NCBI GenBank assembly: GCA_016789005.1
Contig: JAEURA010000033.1
Span: 1-64,000, forward strand
DNA length: 64,000 bases
DNA from: Anaerolineae bacterium
Lineage (GTDB): Bacteria > Chloroflexota > Anaerolineae > Aggregatilineales > Phototrophicaceae
Direction: 5' to 3'
Shown here: piece after piece, positions 42,691 to 52,754 of the stretch
Layout: the number at the start of each line of letters is the position of its first letter
Position numbering within the stretch: position 1 is the first letter of the stretch
The notes under the pieces: model-generated
The model's input: the letters and a program-made list of their open reading frames with translations, nothing else
The model's database searches: none
Told to the model about the DNA's origin: nothing
Program-made: the position numbers and the translations under genes

Positions 42691-43236
42691 TTAGCTTTCC
42701 AGATGGGCGCGCAGGAACCAGGCCATCTTCTCGTGCGCCTGAACCAGCCCGATGAAGAAGTCATTGGTTCCCATGTCGCCGAGCTTGTCCGCGGTCTCGG
42801 CGTCAGCGCGCAGGGTTCGAATCACCGTCTCGTGATCAGCCAGCAGATTGCGGATCATCCCCTCTGCCGTCGGGCGTTCGCCAGGATTTTCGCTCAGACT
42901 GGCGTTTTTCTTGAACTCGTCCAGCGTGCCGAGGGCGATCCCACCCAGCTGTCGGATACGCTCAGCGATCTCGTCGATGGCTTCCGCGATCTGATCGTAC
43001 TGCGCCTCGAACAGCGCGTGCAGCGGGGCGAACTGCATACCGGTGATGTTCCAGTGATAGTTGCGCAGCTTGACGTAGAGGACCATCGAATCGGAGAGCC
43101 TCTTGTTCAGGATGTCGCACATCTGCCGCCGGGCGCTGTCGCTCAAGCCAATATCCGGCGTGAGCAGGCGCTTGTCGGCTGCTTTGGCGCTGCCGTTGGT
43201 CTTGGCGGTGGATGCCGCACGTCGTGTTGTCGCCAT
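42691..43236 (-). CDS. dps: Dps-like ferritin (DNA-binding protein from starved cells)
   Basis: 181 residues: a Lys/Ala/Thr-rich N-terminal tail that may bind DNA, then the four-helix ferritin-like bundle. The ferroxidase-site residues occur in YHWNITGMQFAPLHALFEAQ (His) and the following helix YDQIAEAIDEIAERIRQLGG (Asp/Glu). The end has QAHEKMAWFLRAHLES. It stores iron and protects DNA from oxidative stress. The ATG at 43236 has AGGGAG upstream; the GTG at 43245 does not. Confidence 0.92.
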   Translation of the reverse strand: MATTRRAASTAKTNGSAKAADKRLLTPDIGLSDSARRQMCDILNKRLSDSMVLYVKLRNYHWNITGMQFAPLHALFEAQYDQIAEAIDEIAERIRQLGGIALGTLDEFKKNASLSENPGERPTAEGMIRNLLADHETVIRTLRADAETADKLGDMGTNDFFIGLVQAHEKMAWFLRAHLES

Positions 43237-43359
43237 CAGGTTCACTCCCTGCTAACTTCCGAAACGTATCCCTTAATTTTAGCGCGCCTTGCGCAGATTT
43301 GCCCGAATCTTCATCATTGCCTCATTCCCACCAGCAAGACTCGGCAGCAGTTCGCGCGA

Positions 43360-43365
43360 TATAAT
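43360..43365 (+). promoter_or_regulatory. -10 element upstream of MaoC gene
   Basis: TATAAT at 43360-43365 with no clear -35. A start near 43372 leaves a ~25-base leader before the ATG at 43397 and rules out in-frame starts at 43289 or 43364. Confidence 0.4.
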
Positions 43366-43396
43366 GAGCCTGCAAACTGAAACTGGAGCCTTCCCT

Positions 43397-44278
43397 ATGA
43401 CTCAATACGGCGTCGATCTCCCGTTGATTCTCGGACACCAGTTCGAACCCATCACATTCACCTATAGCGAGCGAGATGTCTGTCTGTATGCGCTGGGCGT
43501 CGGCGCACCCGCCGATCCGGTCGATCAGCAGGAGCTTCAGTTCGTCTACGAGCGCAGCGGGGAAGGGTTCAAAACGCTGCCGACCTATGCCGTCATCTAC
43601 CCTTCCGGCGTGATCGATCACCTGCTGACCGGCGATCTGCCGGGGCTGCGCTTCAACCCGATGATGCTGCTGCACGGGGAGCAGTTTCTTGAGGTCTATC
43701 ACCCACTGCCCACATCAGGGACGATCACGTGTCAGCCCAAGGTCAGCGCCGTCTACGACAAGGGCAGCGGCGCGCTGGTGATCACCGACGTGCCGTGCTA
43801 CGACGAGATGGGCAGGCTCGTCGCGCTGAATCAGATGTCAATGTTCATTCGCGGCATCGGGGGTTTCGGCGGCGAACGCGGACCCTCATCCGCCGGCGGC
43901 GAACCCCCGGCGCGGGAACCGGATGTCGTCGTCCGCCAGCAGACCCGCCCCGATCAGGCGTTGATCTACCGGCTGAGCGGCGACATCAACCCCCTTCATG
44001 CCGACCCGATGATGGCGGCGTTCGGCAACTTCGACCGACCGATCCTGCACGGGCTGTGCAGCTTTGGGTTCTCTGCCCGTCACGTCCTTAAAGCCTTCGC
44101 GGGCAACGACATCGCCCGCTTCAAGAGCATCAAGGCGCGCTTCGTCAAGCACGTCTTCCCTGGCGAAACGCTGATCACCGAGATGTGGCGCGAGAGCGAT
44201 CAGCGCATCCTGTTTCAGACGCGCGTCGCCGAACGCGACTCGGTCGCCATTGGCAGCGCCTACGTCGAACTGCGCTAG
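43397..44278 (+). CDS. MaoC-like 2-enoyl-CoA hydratase
   Basis: 293 residues with two hotdog folds, as in hydratase 2 of multifunctional enzymes. The C-terminal half has the active-site motif YRLSGDINPLHADPMMAAFG (Asp-x5-His) and PILHGLCSFGFSA. It would add water to trans-2-enoyl-CoA in fatty acid or polyketide-like metabolism, in the cytoplasm. GGAG lies 8 bases before the chosen ATG. It stands alone, convergent with prfA. Confidence 0.88.
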   Translation: MTQYGVDLPLILGHQFEPITFTYSERDVCLYALGVGAPADPVDQQELQFVYERSGEGFKTLPTYAVIYPSGVIDHLLTGDLPGLRFNPMMLLHGEQFLEVYHPLPTSGTITCQPKVSAVYDKGSGALVITDVPCYDEMGRLVALNQMSMFIRGIGGFGGERGPSSAGGEPPAREPDVVVRQQTRPDQALIYRLSGDINPLHADPMMAAFGNFDRPILHGLCSFGFSARHVLKAFAGNDIARFKSIKARFVKHVFPGETLITEMWRESDQRILFQTRVAERDSVAIGSAYVELR

Positions 44279-44285
44279 CCGACGC

Positions 44286-44320
44286 AAAAAAGCCTTCGTG
44301 CACAGGGTACAGGAGGGCTT
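44286..44320 (-). terminator. Weak terminator downstream of prfA
   Basis: AAGCC / GGCTT (44290-44294 with 44316-44320), a short extension with one mismatch, then a minus-strand T-run. The stem is short, so this is a low-confidence call. Confidence 0.4.
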
Positions 44321-44342
44321 CGCGTTTCGTCGTTCTAATCCT

Positions 44343-45425
44343 TCAGGCTGGTTCGGCGGCGCTTTCGCCAGAGAGCTTCTCCGCCTGATCGCGGGTGATC
44401 AGCTCGTCGATGAACTGATCGATATCCCCTTCCATGACCACCGGCAGATTGTATGACGTGACGTTGATTCGGTGGTCGGTCACCCGGTTCTGCGGATAGT
44501 TGTAGGTGCGAATCTTCTCCGACCGTTCGCCCGTCCCTACCTGATCGCGCCGTTCACCGTCAAGCTGACTGCGCTGCTTGTCTAGTTCGATCTCGTAGAG
44601 TTTGGCGCGCAGGATCGCCATCGCGCGTTCCTCGTTTTGCTTCTGGCTGCGCTCATCCTGCACCGCTACAACGATCCCCGATGGAAGGTGAGTCAGACGT
44701 ATCGCCGTCTCGTTCTTCTGCACGTTCTGACCGCCTGCCCCGCCCGCGCGGAAGGTGTCACGCCGAATATCGTTCATGTTGACTTCGACATCGACATCAT
44801 CCATCTCCGCCAGGACCGCCACCGTCACGGTGCTGGTGTGGACCCGCCCCTGGCTTTCCGTCTCTGGGACGCGCTGCACACGATGCACACCGCCTTCATA
44901 CTTCAGACGGCTGTACGCACCCTTGCCCTTGATCTCGAAGCGGATTTCCTTGTAGCCGTGAATGCCGGTCTCGCTGCTGTCGATCACTTCGAGCTTCCAG
45001 CTGCGCTGCTGCGCGTAGTAGCTGTACATGCGGAACAGGTCTGCCGCGAACAACCCCGCCTCATCCCCGCCAGCGCCGGCGCGAATTTCCATGATCACGT
45101 TCTTGTCGTCACGCGGGTCCTTGGGCAGCAGCATCACCTTTAGCTGACCTTCCAGCGCATCGATGCTCTCCTGCAGGCGCGAGACTTCTTCCAGCGCCAT
45201 CTCGCGGAGGTCGGCGTCCTTCTCGGAATCCAGCATCGCCCGCGCGCCATCCAGTTCGTCGCGCTCGCGGCGGTAGCGCTGATAGGCTTCGACGATCTCG
45301 GCGAGATTCGAGCGTTCCTTGTTGTATTCGGCGATCAGTTCGTAGTCGTTCATGATCGCCGGGTCGCCCATCAGGCGTTCCAGCTCGTTGTAGCGCGTCT
45401 CAATCGCAATCAGTTTGTCGTACAT
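44343..45425 (-). CDS. prfA: Peptide chain release factor 1
   Basis: 360 residues, full length. The codon-recognition tripeptide is PET in QRVPETESQGRVHTST, marking RF1 (UAA/UAG) and not RF2. GAGGQNVQKNETAIRLTHLP holds the GGQ motif that triggers peptidyl-tRNA hydrolysis. The N-terminal helices are present. It acts on stalled ribosomes at stop codons. No prmC gene is adjacent. Confidence 0.96.
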   Translation of the reverse strand: MYDKLIAIETRYNELERLMGDPAIMNDYELIAEYNKERSNLAEIVEAYQRYRRERDELDGARAMLDSEKDADLREMALEEVSRLQESIDALEGQLKVMLLPKDPRDDKNVIMEIRAGAGGDEAGLFAADLFRMYSYYAQQRSWKLEVIDSSETGIHGYKEIRFEIKGKGAYSRLKYEGGVHRVQRVPETESQGRVHTSTVTVAVLAEMDDVDVEVNMNDIRRDTFRAGGAGGQNVQKNETAIRLTHLPSGIVVAVQDERSQKQNEERAMAILRAKLYEIELDKQRSQLDGERRDQVGTGERSEKIRTYNYPQNRVTDHRINVTSYNLPVVMEGDIDQFIDELITRDQAEKLSGESAAEPA

Positions 45426-45455
45426 TCCATCCGTCTCGCTGTCCGTGAACTACCG

Positions 45456-46010
45456 TTATTCCGCACTGAAGAACGCGCTGACCGCCACCTGCCCCATCAG
45501 CGGGGACTTGAAGGTCTGATTTTCCTCGTACAGATCGATGAGGACGAAGTTGTCTCCCTGCCTCGTCCACACTTCGATCAGCCGGTCGCGAGGATCGACC
45601 AGCCAGTATTCGCGGACTCCGTGCTGCTCATAAAGCCGGAACTTGGTCCGCCGATCATGAAACACGCTGCCGGGCGAGACGACTTCGATCACCAGATCGG
45701 GCGCGCCGCGCAGGCGCTTGCCGGCATCAGGAATACAGCGCGACCCTTCCGGCGCAATCCACAGCAGATCGGGCTGTACGACGGTGACATCGTCGAGGAC
45801 GACATCGGTCGGCGAGATATAGACCTTGCCACCTTTCGTCCTGGCAAGCGCACGAAGCAGCAGATAACCGTTGCCGACAATCTCCTGATGTTCCAGTTCC
45901 GGAGCAGGCATCTGAATAATCTCCCCATCGATCAGTTCCGTCGGCAGCATGGTTTCGGGAAGCGCCAGATAGTCTTCCAGCGTCACCTGGGCGCGAACAT
46001 GCAGGGTCAT
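45456..46010 (-). CDS. Uma2-family (DUF820) putative endonuclease
   Basis: 184 residues. The restriction-endonuclease-like core shows PDLVIEVVSPGS and KFRLYEQHGVREYWLVDP, with Asp/Glu in the positions of the PD-(D/E)xK fold. The role of Uma2 proteins is not established. The ATG at 46010 has GAGGA about 6 bases upstream; the longer GTG start at 46028 is less likely. It lies between prfA and aroE on the same strand. Confidence 0.82.
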   Translation of the reverse strand: MTLHVRAQVTLEDYLALPETMLPTELIDGEIIQMPAPELEHQEIVGNGYLLLRALARTKGGKVYISPTDVVLDDVTVVQPDLLWIAPEGSRCIPDAGKRLRGAPDLVIEVVSPGSVFHDRRTKFRLYEQHGVREYWLVDPRDRLIEVWTRQGDNFVLIDLYEENQTFKSPLMGQVAVSAFFSAE

Positions 46011-46056
46011 CGCGGCGTCCTCAATCACTCTTCATGAACTATTATGCCACAGCCGA

Positions 46057-46914
<858 letters not shown>

Positions 46915-46996
46915 TGTCACCCTCTCTGTGCATCCCGACAGATTATGCCGACGCGAGGTGGGTTCGGCAACCGCGCTTTCGACCGCCGCATCACAG

Positions 46997-47026
46997 TTGA
47001 CGTCATCGCCCCGCCGCGCGTACAAT
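46997..47026 (+). promoter_or_regulatory. Promoter of trpS
   Basis: TTGACG (46997-47002), 18-base spacer, TACAAT (47021-47026). The start point near 47033 leaves a ~26-base leader, too short for a T-box or attenuator. Confidence 0.65.
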
Positions 47027-47058
47027 GCCGCCGTTTCTACCAGAGAGAGAATAAGACG

Positions 47059-48072
47059 ATGGCGAAAAAGGGACGCATCCTGACCGGCGACCGTCCAACA
47101 GGGCGAATGCATCTGGGGCATTATGTTGGGTCGATGCACAATCGCATCCGGCTGCAGGACGAATACGAGTGCTTCTTCATCGTTGCCGATGTGCACACGC
47201 TCACCACCCGTCCTGAACGCGAAGCCATTCAGCAGATCGGCGCCAATATCCACGAGATGGTCCTTGACTATCTGAGCGTCGGCATCGACCCGGAAAAGAG
47301 CACTATGTTCGTGCAGTCTGCCGTGCCGGAAACGTACGAGCTGAACCTGATCTTCGAAATGATGGTCAGCGTCGCCCGCCTGGAGCGTATCCCCAGCCTC
47401 AAGGATATGGCGAACGCCGCCAACATGGACTCCATGCCCTTCGGGCTGCTCGGCTACCCGGTCCTGCAAGCCGCCGACATCCTGCTGCCGCGCGCTAACC
47501 TGGTGCCCGTCGGCAAAGACAATGAATCTCACGTCGAGGTCACCCGCGAAATCGCCCGGCGCTTCAACGGATTGTATGGCGACGTTTTCCCCGTGCCGGA
47601 TGTCATGGTCGGCGATGTGCCGTCGCTCATCGGCACGGACGGACAGGCAAAGATGAGCAAATCGCTCAACAACGCCATCTTCCTGAGCGATGACGCCAAG
47701 ACGGTGAACGAAAAAGTGCGCAGCATGTTCACCGACCCGGCACGGGTGCGCGCCGATATTCCGGGGCGCGTCGAAGGCAATCCGGTGTTCATCTATCATG
47801 ACGCCTTCAATCCCAATGGGGATGAAGTGAACGATCTCAAAGAGCGTTATCGTCTGGGCAAGGTGGGCGATGTCGAAGTGAAGAAGAAGCTCGCCGCCGC
47901 CATCAACGCCTTCCTGGAACCGATGCGCGAACGCCGCGTCATCTACGAAGCGAAGCCATCGCTCGTCGACGAAGTGCTCGTCGCCGGCACCGACAAAGTG
48001 CGAGCGATTGCCAGAGAAACGATGACGATGGTGCGTGACGCGATGGGGTTGTATCGCCTGCCAACGCTGTAG
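47059..48072 (+). CDS. trpS: Tryptophanyl-tRNA synthetase
   Basis: 337 residues, a class I synthetase. The HIGH-equivalent is MHLGHYVGS near residue 15-23 and the KMSKS loop is AKMSKSLNN near 198. Tryptophan is attached to tRNA-Trp with ATP in the cytoplasm. The start is fixed by a promoter ~30 bases upstream, an AGAGAG site and normal length. It is convergent with rimI, with one base between the stops. Confidence 0.96.
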   Translation: MAKKGRILTGDRPTGRMHLGHYVGSMHNRIRLQDEYECFFIVADVHTLTTRPEREAIQQIGANIHEMVLDYLSVGIDPEKSTMFVQSAVPETYELNLIFEMMVSVARLERIPSLKDMANAANMDSMPFGLLGYPVLQAADILLPRANLVPVGKDNESHVEVTREIARRFNGLYGDVFPVPDVMVGDVPSLIGTDGQAKMSKSLNNAIFLSDDAKTVNEKVRSMFTDPARVRADIPGRVEGNPVFIYHDAFNPNGDEVNDLKERYRLGKVGDVEVKKKLAAAINAFLEPMRERRVIYEAKPSLVDEVLVAGTDKVRAIARETMTMVRDAMGLYRLPTL

Positions 48073-48073
48073 G

Positions 48074-48691
48074 CTAGAAGCGGCGAGACGCCGAGCGCGT
48101 TGTGAACTCGTCCTTCACCTCAATACGTTCGAGGAGCGCCGGAAAGTCCTTTTCCAGGCGCTCTTTTGTTTCCGGGAGCAGGTTCAGTCGCATTTCATAG
48201 GCGTCTTCGCCATCACTGTGGTAGTAGCGGGGCTTGACCATGCGCGTCTCAAAGCCAAACTTACGGTATAGGTTCTGAGCGACCGCGTTGCTGACGCGCA
48301 CTTCCAGGATGACATAGGCGGCGCGCAGATAGAGCGCTCGAACGCACATCGCCGCGAGCAGCAGTTCGCCATAGCCGAGACCGCGAAAGCGTGGATGAAC
48401 AGCGATGGTACTGATGTGCGCCTCTTTGTCGATGTGCCACAGCCCACCGTAGCCCAGGATCACCCCTGGCGACAGCGCTCTGCCTGCCAGGGTGCGCAGA
48501 AGCCTGCCCAACCCTGTAGCAGTCGGATGCGATTGCGCCGCCTCTTCCAGGATGACCATATGGCTGTAACTGGATTCGGCAACTTCGAACTGGTACGCCT
48601 GCGCCGACCATGCGGGATCGAAGGAAATCTGATCGATGGTCACGACATCGGGGACGTCGGACATCCGCATATGGCGCAGCAGCCGGGTCAT
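48074..48691 (-). CDS. rimI: GNAT acetyltransferase, RimI-like (ribosomal protein S18 alanine N-acetyltransferase)
   Basis: 205 residues. The acetyl-CoA-binding motif is HPRFRGLGYGELLLAAM (R/Q-x-x-G-x-G/A), followed by VRVSNAVAQNLYRKFGFE, typical of RimI. It acetylates the N-terminus of a protein such as S18. Its start overlaps the tsaB stop by 4 bases (ATGA), so it is coupled to TsaB, the usual neighbour of RimI. Confidence 0.85.
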   Translation of the reverse strand: MTRLLRHMRMSDVPDVVTIDQISFDPAWSAQAYQFEVAESSYSHMVILEEAAQSHPTATGLGRLLRTLAGRALSPGVILGYGGLWHIDKEAHISTIAVHPRFRGLGYGELLLAAMCVRALYLRAAYVILEVRVSNAVAQNLYRKFGFETRMVKPRYYHSDGEDAYEMRLNLLPETKERLEKDFPALLERIEVKDEFTTRSASRRF

Positions 48692-49368
48692 GACGGCGAG
48701 TCTTTCGTGTGGATGTACACCGGGGTTACGCTCTGGGGCGGAAAAGCGTCAGCGCCCTGTTCGCGCAGCAGCCCCCAGGCGATCTCCGCCAGCGTCCCCG
48801 CCCGGCGTAGGCGAACGCTCGCCGGTAAAACCTGTATCGACGCGCCCCCTGACTGGGCGGCACACAGGAGTTCGTAACCAGCGGGATCGATCTCTCCGGT
48901 CAGCGTTGCTACTCCGTCAATGCTGGCGATCAATTCCTGCCAGGTCATATTCTCAGGTTCGCCGCGCGCCTTCCAGACACCTTTGCGCCACTGATACCGC
49001 GCCGTGCTGATGCGCGACCGCCCCGCCGCCAGGACAGCGATCAACGCGCCGCTGACCTGGGGCGTTGCGCCGGCGATGATGTCGAAGGTTGTCACGCCGA
49101 TCAGCGGCAGCCCCCTTCCGCCGGCGATCCCTTTCGCCAGCGCCATGCCGACGCGCAGACCGGTGTAAGACCCCGGTCCAGAAGCTGCCGCTACCCCGGT
49201 GAGCGACGCTGAGGTGACGCCGGCGTCGGCGAACATGGCGCGCAGGGCGGGCGGAATCTGCCGCGTGTGCTGGTTTGGAGAATGCCAGGTGTGCTCGGCG
49301 ACGACCTGCAATCCGTCATGGAGCGCAATGCTTACGTACTGTGTCGCTGTGTCGATTGCCAGGAGCAT
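48688..49368 (-). CDS. tsaB: tRNA threonylcarbamoyl adenosine biosynthesis protein TsaB
   Basis: 226 residues with an ASKHA-type N-terminus MLLAIDTATQYVSIAL and the later GVAAASGPGSYTGLRVGMAL, both typical of TsaB (YeaZ). TsaB is the scaffold that binds TsaD and TsaE to make t6A37 in ANN-reading tRNAs. It lies 9 bases downstream of tsaE and overlaps rimI; tsaD is not in the window. Confidence 0.93.
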   Translation of the reverse strand: MLLAIDTATQYVSIALHDGLQVVAEHTWHSPNQHTRQIPPALRAMFADAGVTSASLTGVAAASGPGSYTGLRVGMALAKGIAGGRGLPLIGVTTFDIIAGATPQVSGALIAVLAAGRSRISTARYQWRKGVWKARGEPENMTWQELIASIDGVATLTGEIDPAGYELLCAAQSGGASIQVLPASVRLRRAGTLAEIAWGLLREQGADAFPPQSVTPVYIHTKDSPS

Positions 49369-49377
49369 GGTGACCTG

Positions 49378-49887
49378 CTATGGGCGCTTCACGCCGACGG
49401 TATCCCCACGAAATGACTCCAGCAGCGTTTCGTAGCGCGCGCCGCTGGGGATGAACAGCAGATTGCGGCGGGTGGCTTCGAAGATGCGAAGATCGACCCA
49501 CAACCGCTCTTTCGGAAGCAGCGAGGCGATGCGTTCGGGCCATTCGATCAGCACTGCCGCCGTTCCGTCGAACAGGTCATCCAGCCCGAGGGTCTCCGCC
49601 TCGTCCTCGTCGCTCAGACGATAGCAGTCGATGTGCAGTAGTCGATTCTGATCCCGCTGCCGCCGGTGCTCATGGACCAGGCTGAACGTCGGGCTGTTGA
49701 GGACGGTGTCCGCGCCCCAGCCCGCGCCCACTCCGACGGCGAACGCGGTCTTACCCGCCCCCATCTCGCCCGACAAGCAGATGACATCTCCCGGTTGCAG
49801 CAGCGTCCCCAGGCGCACGCCCAGACGCCGCGTCTGTTCGGCGCTGTGGCTGATCAGGTCCAGTTCATCCTGCCGCAGAATCGGCAA
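49378..49887 (-). CDS. tsaE: tRNA t6A synthesis ATPase TsaE
   Basis: 169 residues. The Walker A motif is GEMGAGKTAFAVGVG and the conserved HIDCYRL region follows. It is the ATPase partner that restarts the TsaB-TsaD complex for t6A formation. The start codon is TTG, with GAGGTGA six bases upstream. First gene of the tsaE-tsaB-rimI operon. Confidence 0.92.
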   Translation of the reverse strand: MPILRQDELDLISHSAEQTRRLGVRLGTLLQPGDVICLSGEMGAGKTAFAVGVGAGWGADTVLNSPTFSLVHEHRRQRDQNRLLHIDCYRLSDEDEAETLGLDDLFDGTAAVLIEWPERIASLLPKERLWVDLRIFEATRRNLLFIPSGARYETLLESFRGDTVGVKRP

Positions 49888-50054
49888 CGTCGTTCACCTC
49901 TCGGTCAAAGGTCGCGGCATTATACCACGTCCGCCCCGCGCAGACACCGATACAAACACCACGCATTCTCGTCAAAGGTGCATATAGTTTTCTAACGAGG
50001 CTGTGCTAAAACTCATGAGCAGTACTACCGTTTATCTGGAAGGATTCGCCAGCC

Positions 50055-51956
50055 ATGAGCGAACAATTCGCCTTCAAGGCAGAGATACAGCAGCTTCTCA
50101 ACATTCTCATTCACAGCCTCTACACCGATCGCGAGATCTTTCTGCGAGAATTGATCTCCAACGCCTCTGACGCGCTCAACCGCGCTCAGTTCGAGGCGCT
50201 GACTCATCCGCAGATGCTCGATGCCGGAATCGACCTGCGCATTGACATCAAGGCGGACGAAGACGCCGGCACGATCACCGTCAGCGATACCGGCATCGGC
50301 ATGACCCACGACGATCTGATCAACAACCTTGGCGTCATCGCCCACAGCGGCGCGAAATCGTTCATCGAAATGCTCAAGGCAAATCAGAGCGGTGCAGCCG
50401 CCCCTGTACAGGACCTGATCGGTCAGTTCGGCGTCGGCTTCTACAGCGTCTTCATGGTCGCGGACAAAGTTCGCGTCGTCACCCGCTCGGCAAATCCGGA
50501 AGAACGCGCCTGGTCCTGGGAATCAACGGGCGGCGATACGTTCGTCATCGAAGAGAGCGAACGCAGCACGCGCGGCACGGACATCATCGTGCACCTCAAG
50601 GCTGATGCCAGGGATTACTTGCAGACCTGGACGCTGCGCGAGATTGTGCGCCGCCACTCCAACTACATCACCTTCCCCATCTATGTGGACGGCGAAGAGG
50701 CTCCCGCCAACAAGCAGACGGCGATCTGGCGACAGGAGCCAAAAGAGGTCAGCGAAGAGCAGTACAACGAGTTCTACAAGATGCACACGCTCGACTTCGA
50801 GGACCCGCTGCATCGCATCACCATGCGCGCCGACGTACCCTTTCAGTTTTACGCGCTGATGTTCATCCCCGCCAGCGCCGAACGCACCATCCTCAGCCGG
50901 CGCACCGAGCCGGGTCTGGCGCTCTACGCGCGAAAAGTGCTGATTCAGGAATACAACAAGGACCTGCTGCCGGAATATCTGGGTTTCGTGCAGGGCGTGG
51001 TGGACAGCGAAGACCTGCCGCTCAACGTCAACCGCGAGAGCGTTCAGGCGAACCGGGTCATGGCGAACCTCAAGCGCAGCCTGACCGGCAAAGTGCTGAG
51101 CGAACTCAAGCGTCTGGCGGAGTCCAAGCCGGAGGTCTATCACAAAGTCTTCGCCGAGTTCGGACGGCTGATCAAACAGGGCGTGGTCGTCAGCCCGGAG
51201 GACCGCGAACCGATCCTGCCGCTGCTGCGCTTCCCTTCGACCGGATCGACCCATGCCGAGCAGTGGACGACGCTGACTGAGTATGTCAGCCGCATGGTCA
51301 AGAACCAGACCGACATCTACTACGTACTCGGCGACGATTTCGGCAGCGCCAGCCGAAGCCCACACCTCGACAGCTTCCGCAAGCGCGACATCGAGGTCCT
51401 CTACCTGATCGACCCGGTTGATCCGTTCATGCTCATGGGGCTGACCGACTTCGAGGGGCACAAGCTGCGCAGCGCCGACGATGTGGATATCGATCTGCGC
51501 GACATCGGCGAACCGCCTAAAGACGAATCCGAAGACGAAAAATCTGCTCCGCTGCCGGAAAGCGACTTCGCGACTCTGCGCGAGCGCTTCGCCCACATAC
51601 TCGGCGACCGCGTCAGCGATGTACGGGAAAGCAAGTCGCTGGTAGACAGCCCTGCCCGTCTGGTCGGCGAAGGCAGCGCGCCGCAGCGCAACATGTATCG
51701 CATCAACCGTCTACTGGAACGGGATGCCGAGCTTCCCGTCAAGATGCTGGAGCTGAACGCCCGGCATGCGCTGATTCGTAATCTGGGGGCAATGCTGGCG
51801 CAGGACAGCGCCGATCCGTTGATCGATGTGGTGGTCGAGCAGGTCTTCGAGACGGCGCTTTTGCAGGAAGGGCTTCACCCTGATCCAGCCTCGATGGCGC
51901 AGAGGTTGTATCAGCTGATGCAGGCGGCAACGCGAGGATCAGGCGATCCCTCTTGA
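50055..51956 (+). CDS. htpG: Chaperone HtpG (Hsp90)
   Basis: 633 residues, full length. The GHKL ATPase domain shows ELISNASDALNRAQFEALTH, DTGIGMTHDDLINNLGVIAH and QFGVGFYSVFMVADKV. The middle domain has the catalytic-loop region ESVQANRVMANLKR, and the C-terminal dimerisation domain is present. It folds client proteins in the cytoplasm with ATP. The ATG follows a short untranslated stretch; no CIRCE element is seen upstream. Confidence 0.96.
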   Translation: MSEQFAFKAEIQQLLNILIHSLYTDREIFLRELISNASDALNRAQFEALTHPQMLDAGIDLRIDIKADEDAGTITVSDTGIGMTHDDLINNLGVIAHSGAKSFIEMLKANQSGAAAPVQDLIGQFGVGFYSVFMVADKVRVVTRSANPEERAWSWESTGGDTFVIEESERSTRGTDIIVHLKADARDYLQTWTLREIVRRHSNYITFPIYVDGEEAPANKQTAIWRQEPKEVSEEQYNEFYKMHTLDFEDPLHRITMRADVPFQFYALMFIPASAERTILSRRTEPGLALYARKVLIQEYNKDLLPEYLGFVQGVVDSEDLPLNVNRESVQANRVMANLKRSLTGKVLSELKRLAESKPEVYHKVFAEFGRLIKQGVVVSPEDREPILPLLRFPSTGSTHAEQWTTLTEYVSRMVKNQTDIYYVLGDDFGSASRSPHLDSFRKRDIEVLYLIDPVDPFMLMGLTDFEGHKLRSADDVDIDLRDIGEPPKDESEDEKSAPLPESDFATLRERFAHILGDRVSDVRESKSLVDSPARLVGEGSAPQRNMYRINRLLERDAELPVKMLELNARHALIRNLGAMLAQDSADPLIDVVVEQVFETALLQEGLHPDPASMAQRLYQLMQAATRGSGDPS

Positions 51957-51990
51957 TGGCGGGCGCCATGGCGAAAGCGCCAGGCTGATC

Positions 51991-52314
51991 TTATTCCGCG
52001 TCCTTCGCGTTAGCGCAGGAGAGAATACGCGCAACCATTTCTTCCAGCGTGATCTCCTGCGCCAGCGCGCGGGCGTCCTGGACGACGCGAGGGCAAACCT
52101 GGCACTCAAGATCGGAAAAATGCGTCAGCGCCCGCTCGAACGTCGTCCCGCGCATGGGGTATTCCAGCGCCAGCGCCAGAATCTCTACGGCGCTGGTCGT
52201 GTTGTTCAGTTTCATATCAATCTCGGCGATGTCGATCAGGATATCCAGCACCTTGACGACCAGTTCCATCTCCATCGCCGCTTCAAGTTCCGCGTATAAC
52301 GACTGCATAGCCAT
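51991..52314 (-). CDS. Small helical protein, function unknown
   Basis: About 107 residues, nearly all helical and acidic (ELEAAMEMELVVKVLDILID...LEYPMRGTTFERALTHFSDL), with one Cys pair-like spacing (CQVCP). It may be a TPR-like fragment. The start could be 52314 or the ATG at 52308, which has AGGTGA at good spacing. It is the last gene of the pilin-side minus-strand group, after a terminator. Confidence 0.55.
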   Translation of the reverse strand: MAMQSLYAELEAAMEMELVVKVLDILIDIAEIDMKLNNTTSAVEILALALEYPMRGTTFERALTHFSDLECQVCPRVVQDARALAQEITLEEMVARILSCANAKDAE

Positions 52315-52439
52315 CACCTGAGGTTAAGGATGATGTTTCTATTCTAGCTGATTGCCCAGCATAGTGATAACGTTTGCCTGAAGAATCGGAATTTCTTATC
52401 TGATTGTGCAGTGAAGAACAAGTGAAGGTGCTATAAACG

Positions 52440-52467
52440 AACCGACCCGACTTGCGCCGGGTCGGTT
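52440..52467 (-). terminator. Terminator after Flp pilin gene
   Basis: A perfect 10-bp stem AACCGACCCG / CGGGTCGGTT (52440-52449 with 52458-52467), 8-base loop, then a weak minus-strand CGTTTAT. It lies 18 bases past the pilin stop. Confidence 0.7.
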
Positions 52468-52484
52468 GTTCGACAGTGCGTAGC

Positions 52485-52631
52485 TTAGAGGGTGTTGACG
52501 ATGTTCGAGAAGATGTTGCCGATCGCCGGTCCAAGCAGAGCAAGGATGACGATGACGACAACAGCAACCAGCACGAGGATCAACGCATATTCTACGAGAC
52601 CCTGGCCCTCTTCACGCGGCATGTAAAGCAT
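52485..52631 (-). CDS. Flp/Fap-type pilin (48 residues)
   Basis: A 48-residue frame. The short leader MLYMPREEG is followed by QGLVEYALILVLVAVVVIVI, the typical Flp signature: Gly before the cleavage site, Glu at +5 and Tyr at +6 of the mature peptide, then a single hydrophobic helix. The prepilin peptidase would cut after the Gly. GGGAG lies 8 bases before the ATG. No Tad/Cpa assembly genes are in the window, so they would lie elsewhere. It has its own terminator. Confidence 0.85.
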   Translation of the reverse strand: MLYMPREEGQGLVEYALILVLVAVVVIVILALLGPAIGNIFSNIVNTL

Positions 52632-52754
52632 GAGAACTTCTCCCGGGATAAGCGAATAATCGCATCAGTCGATATTCACATGCTATCACAACTTCCCAAC
52701 GGTGCAATGTCTGGAAACCGAAATTTTCGTGAAAACCGTTAGCCCAATAGTCCT

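Noticed and set aside
47027-47058. A T-box or trp attenuator before trpS
   Set aside because: The predicted leader is under 40 bases and has no Trp codon run or terminator hairpin.
49888-50054. A CIRCE/HrcA operator or sigma-32 promoter before htpG
   Set aside because: No CIRCE palindrome or clear heat-shock promoter could be found.
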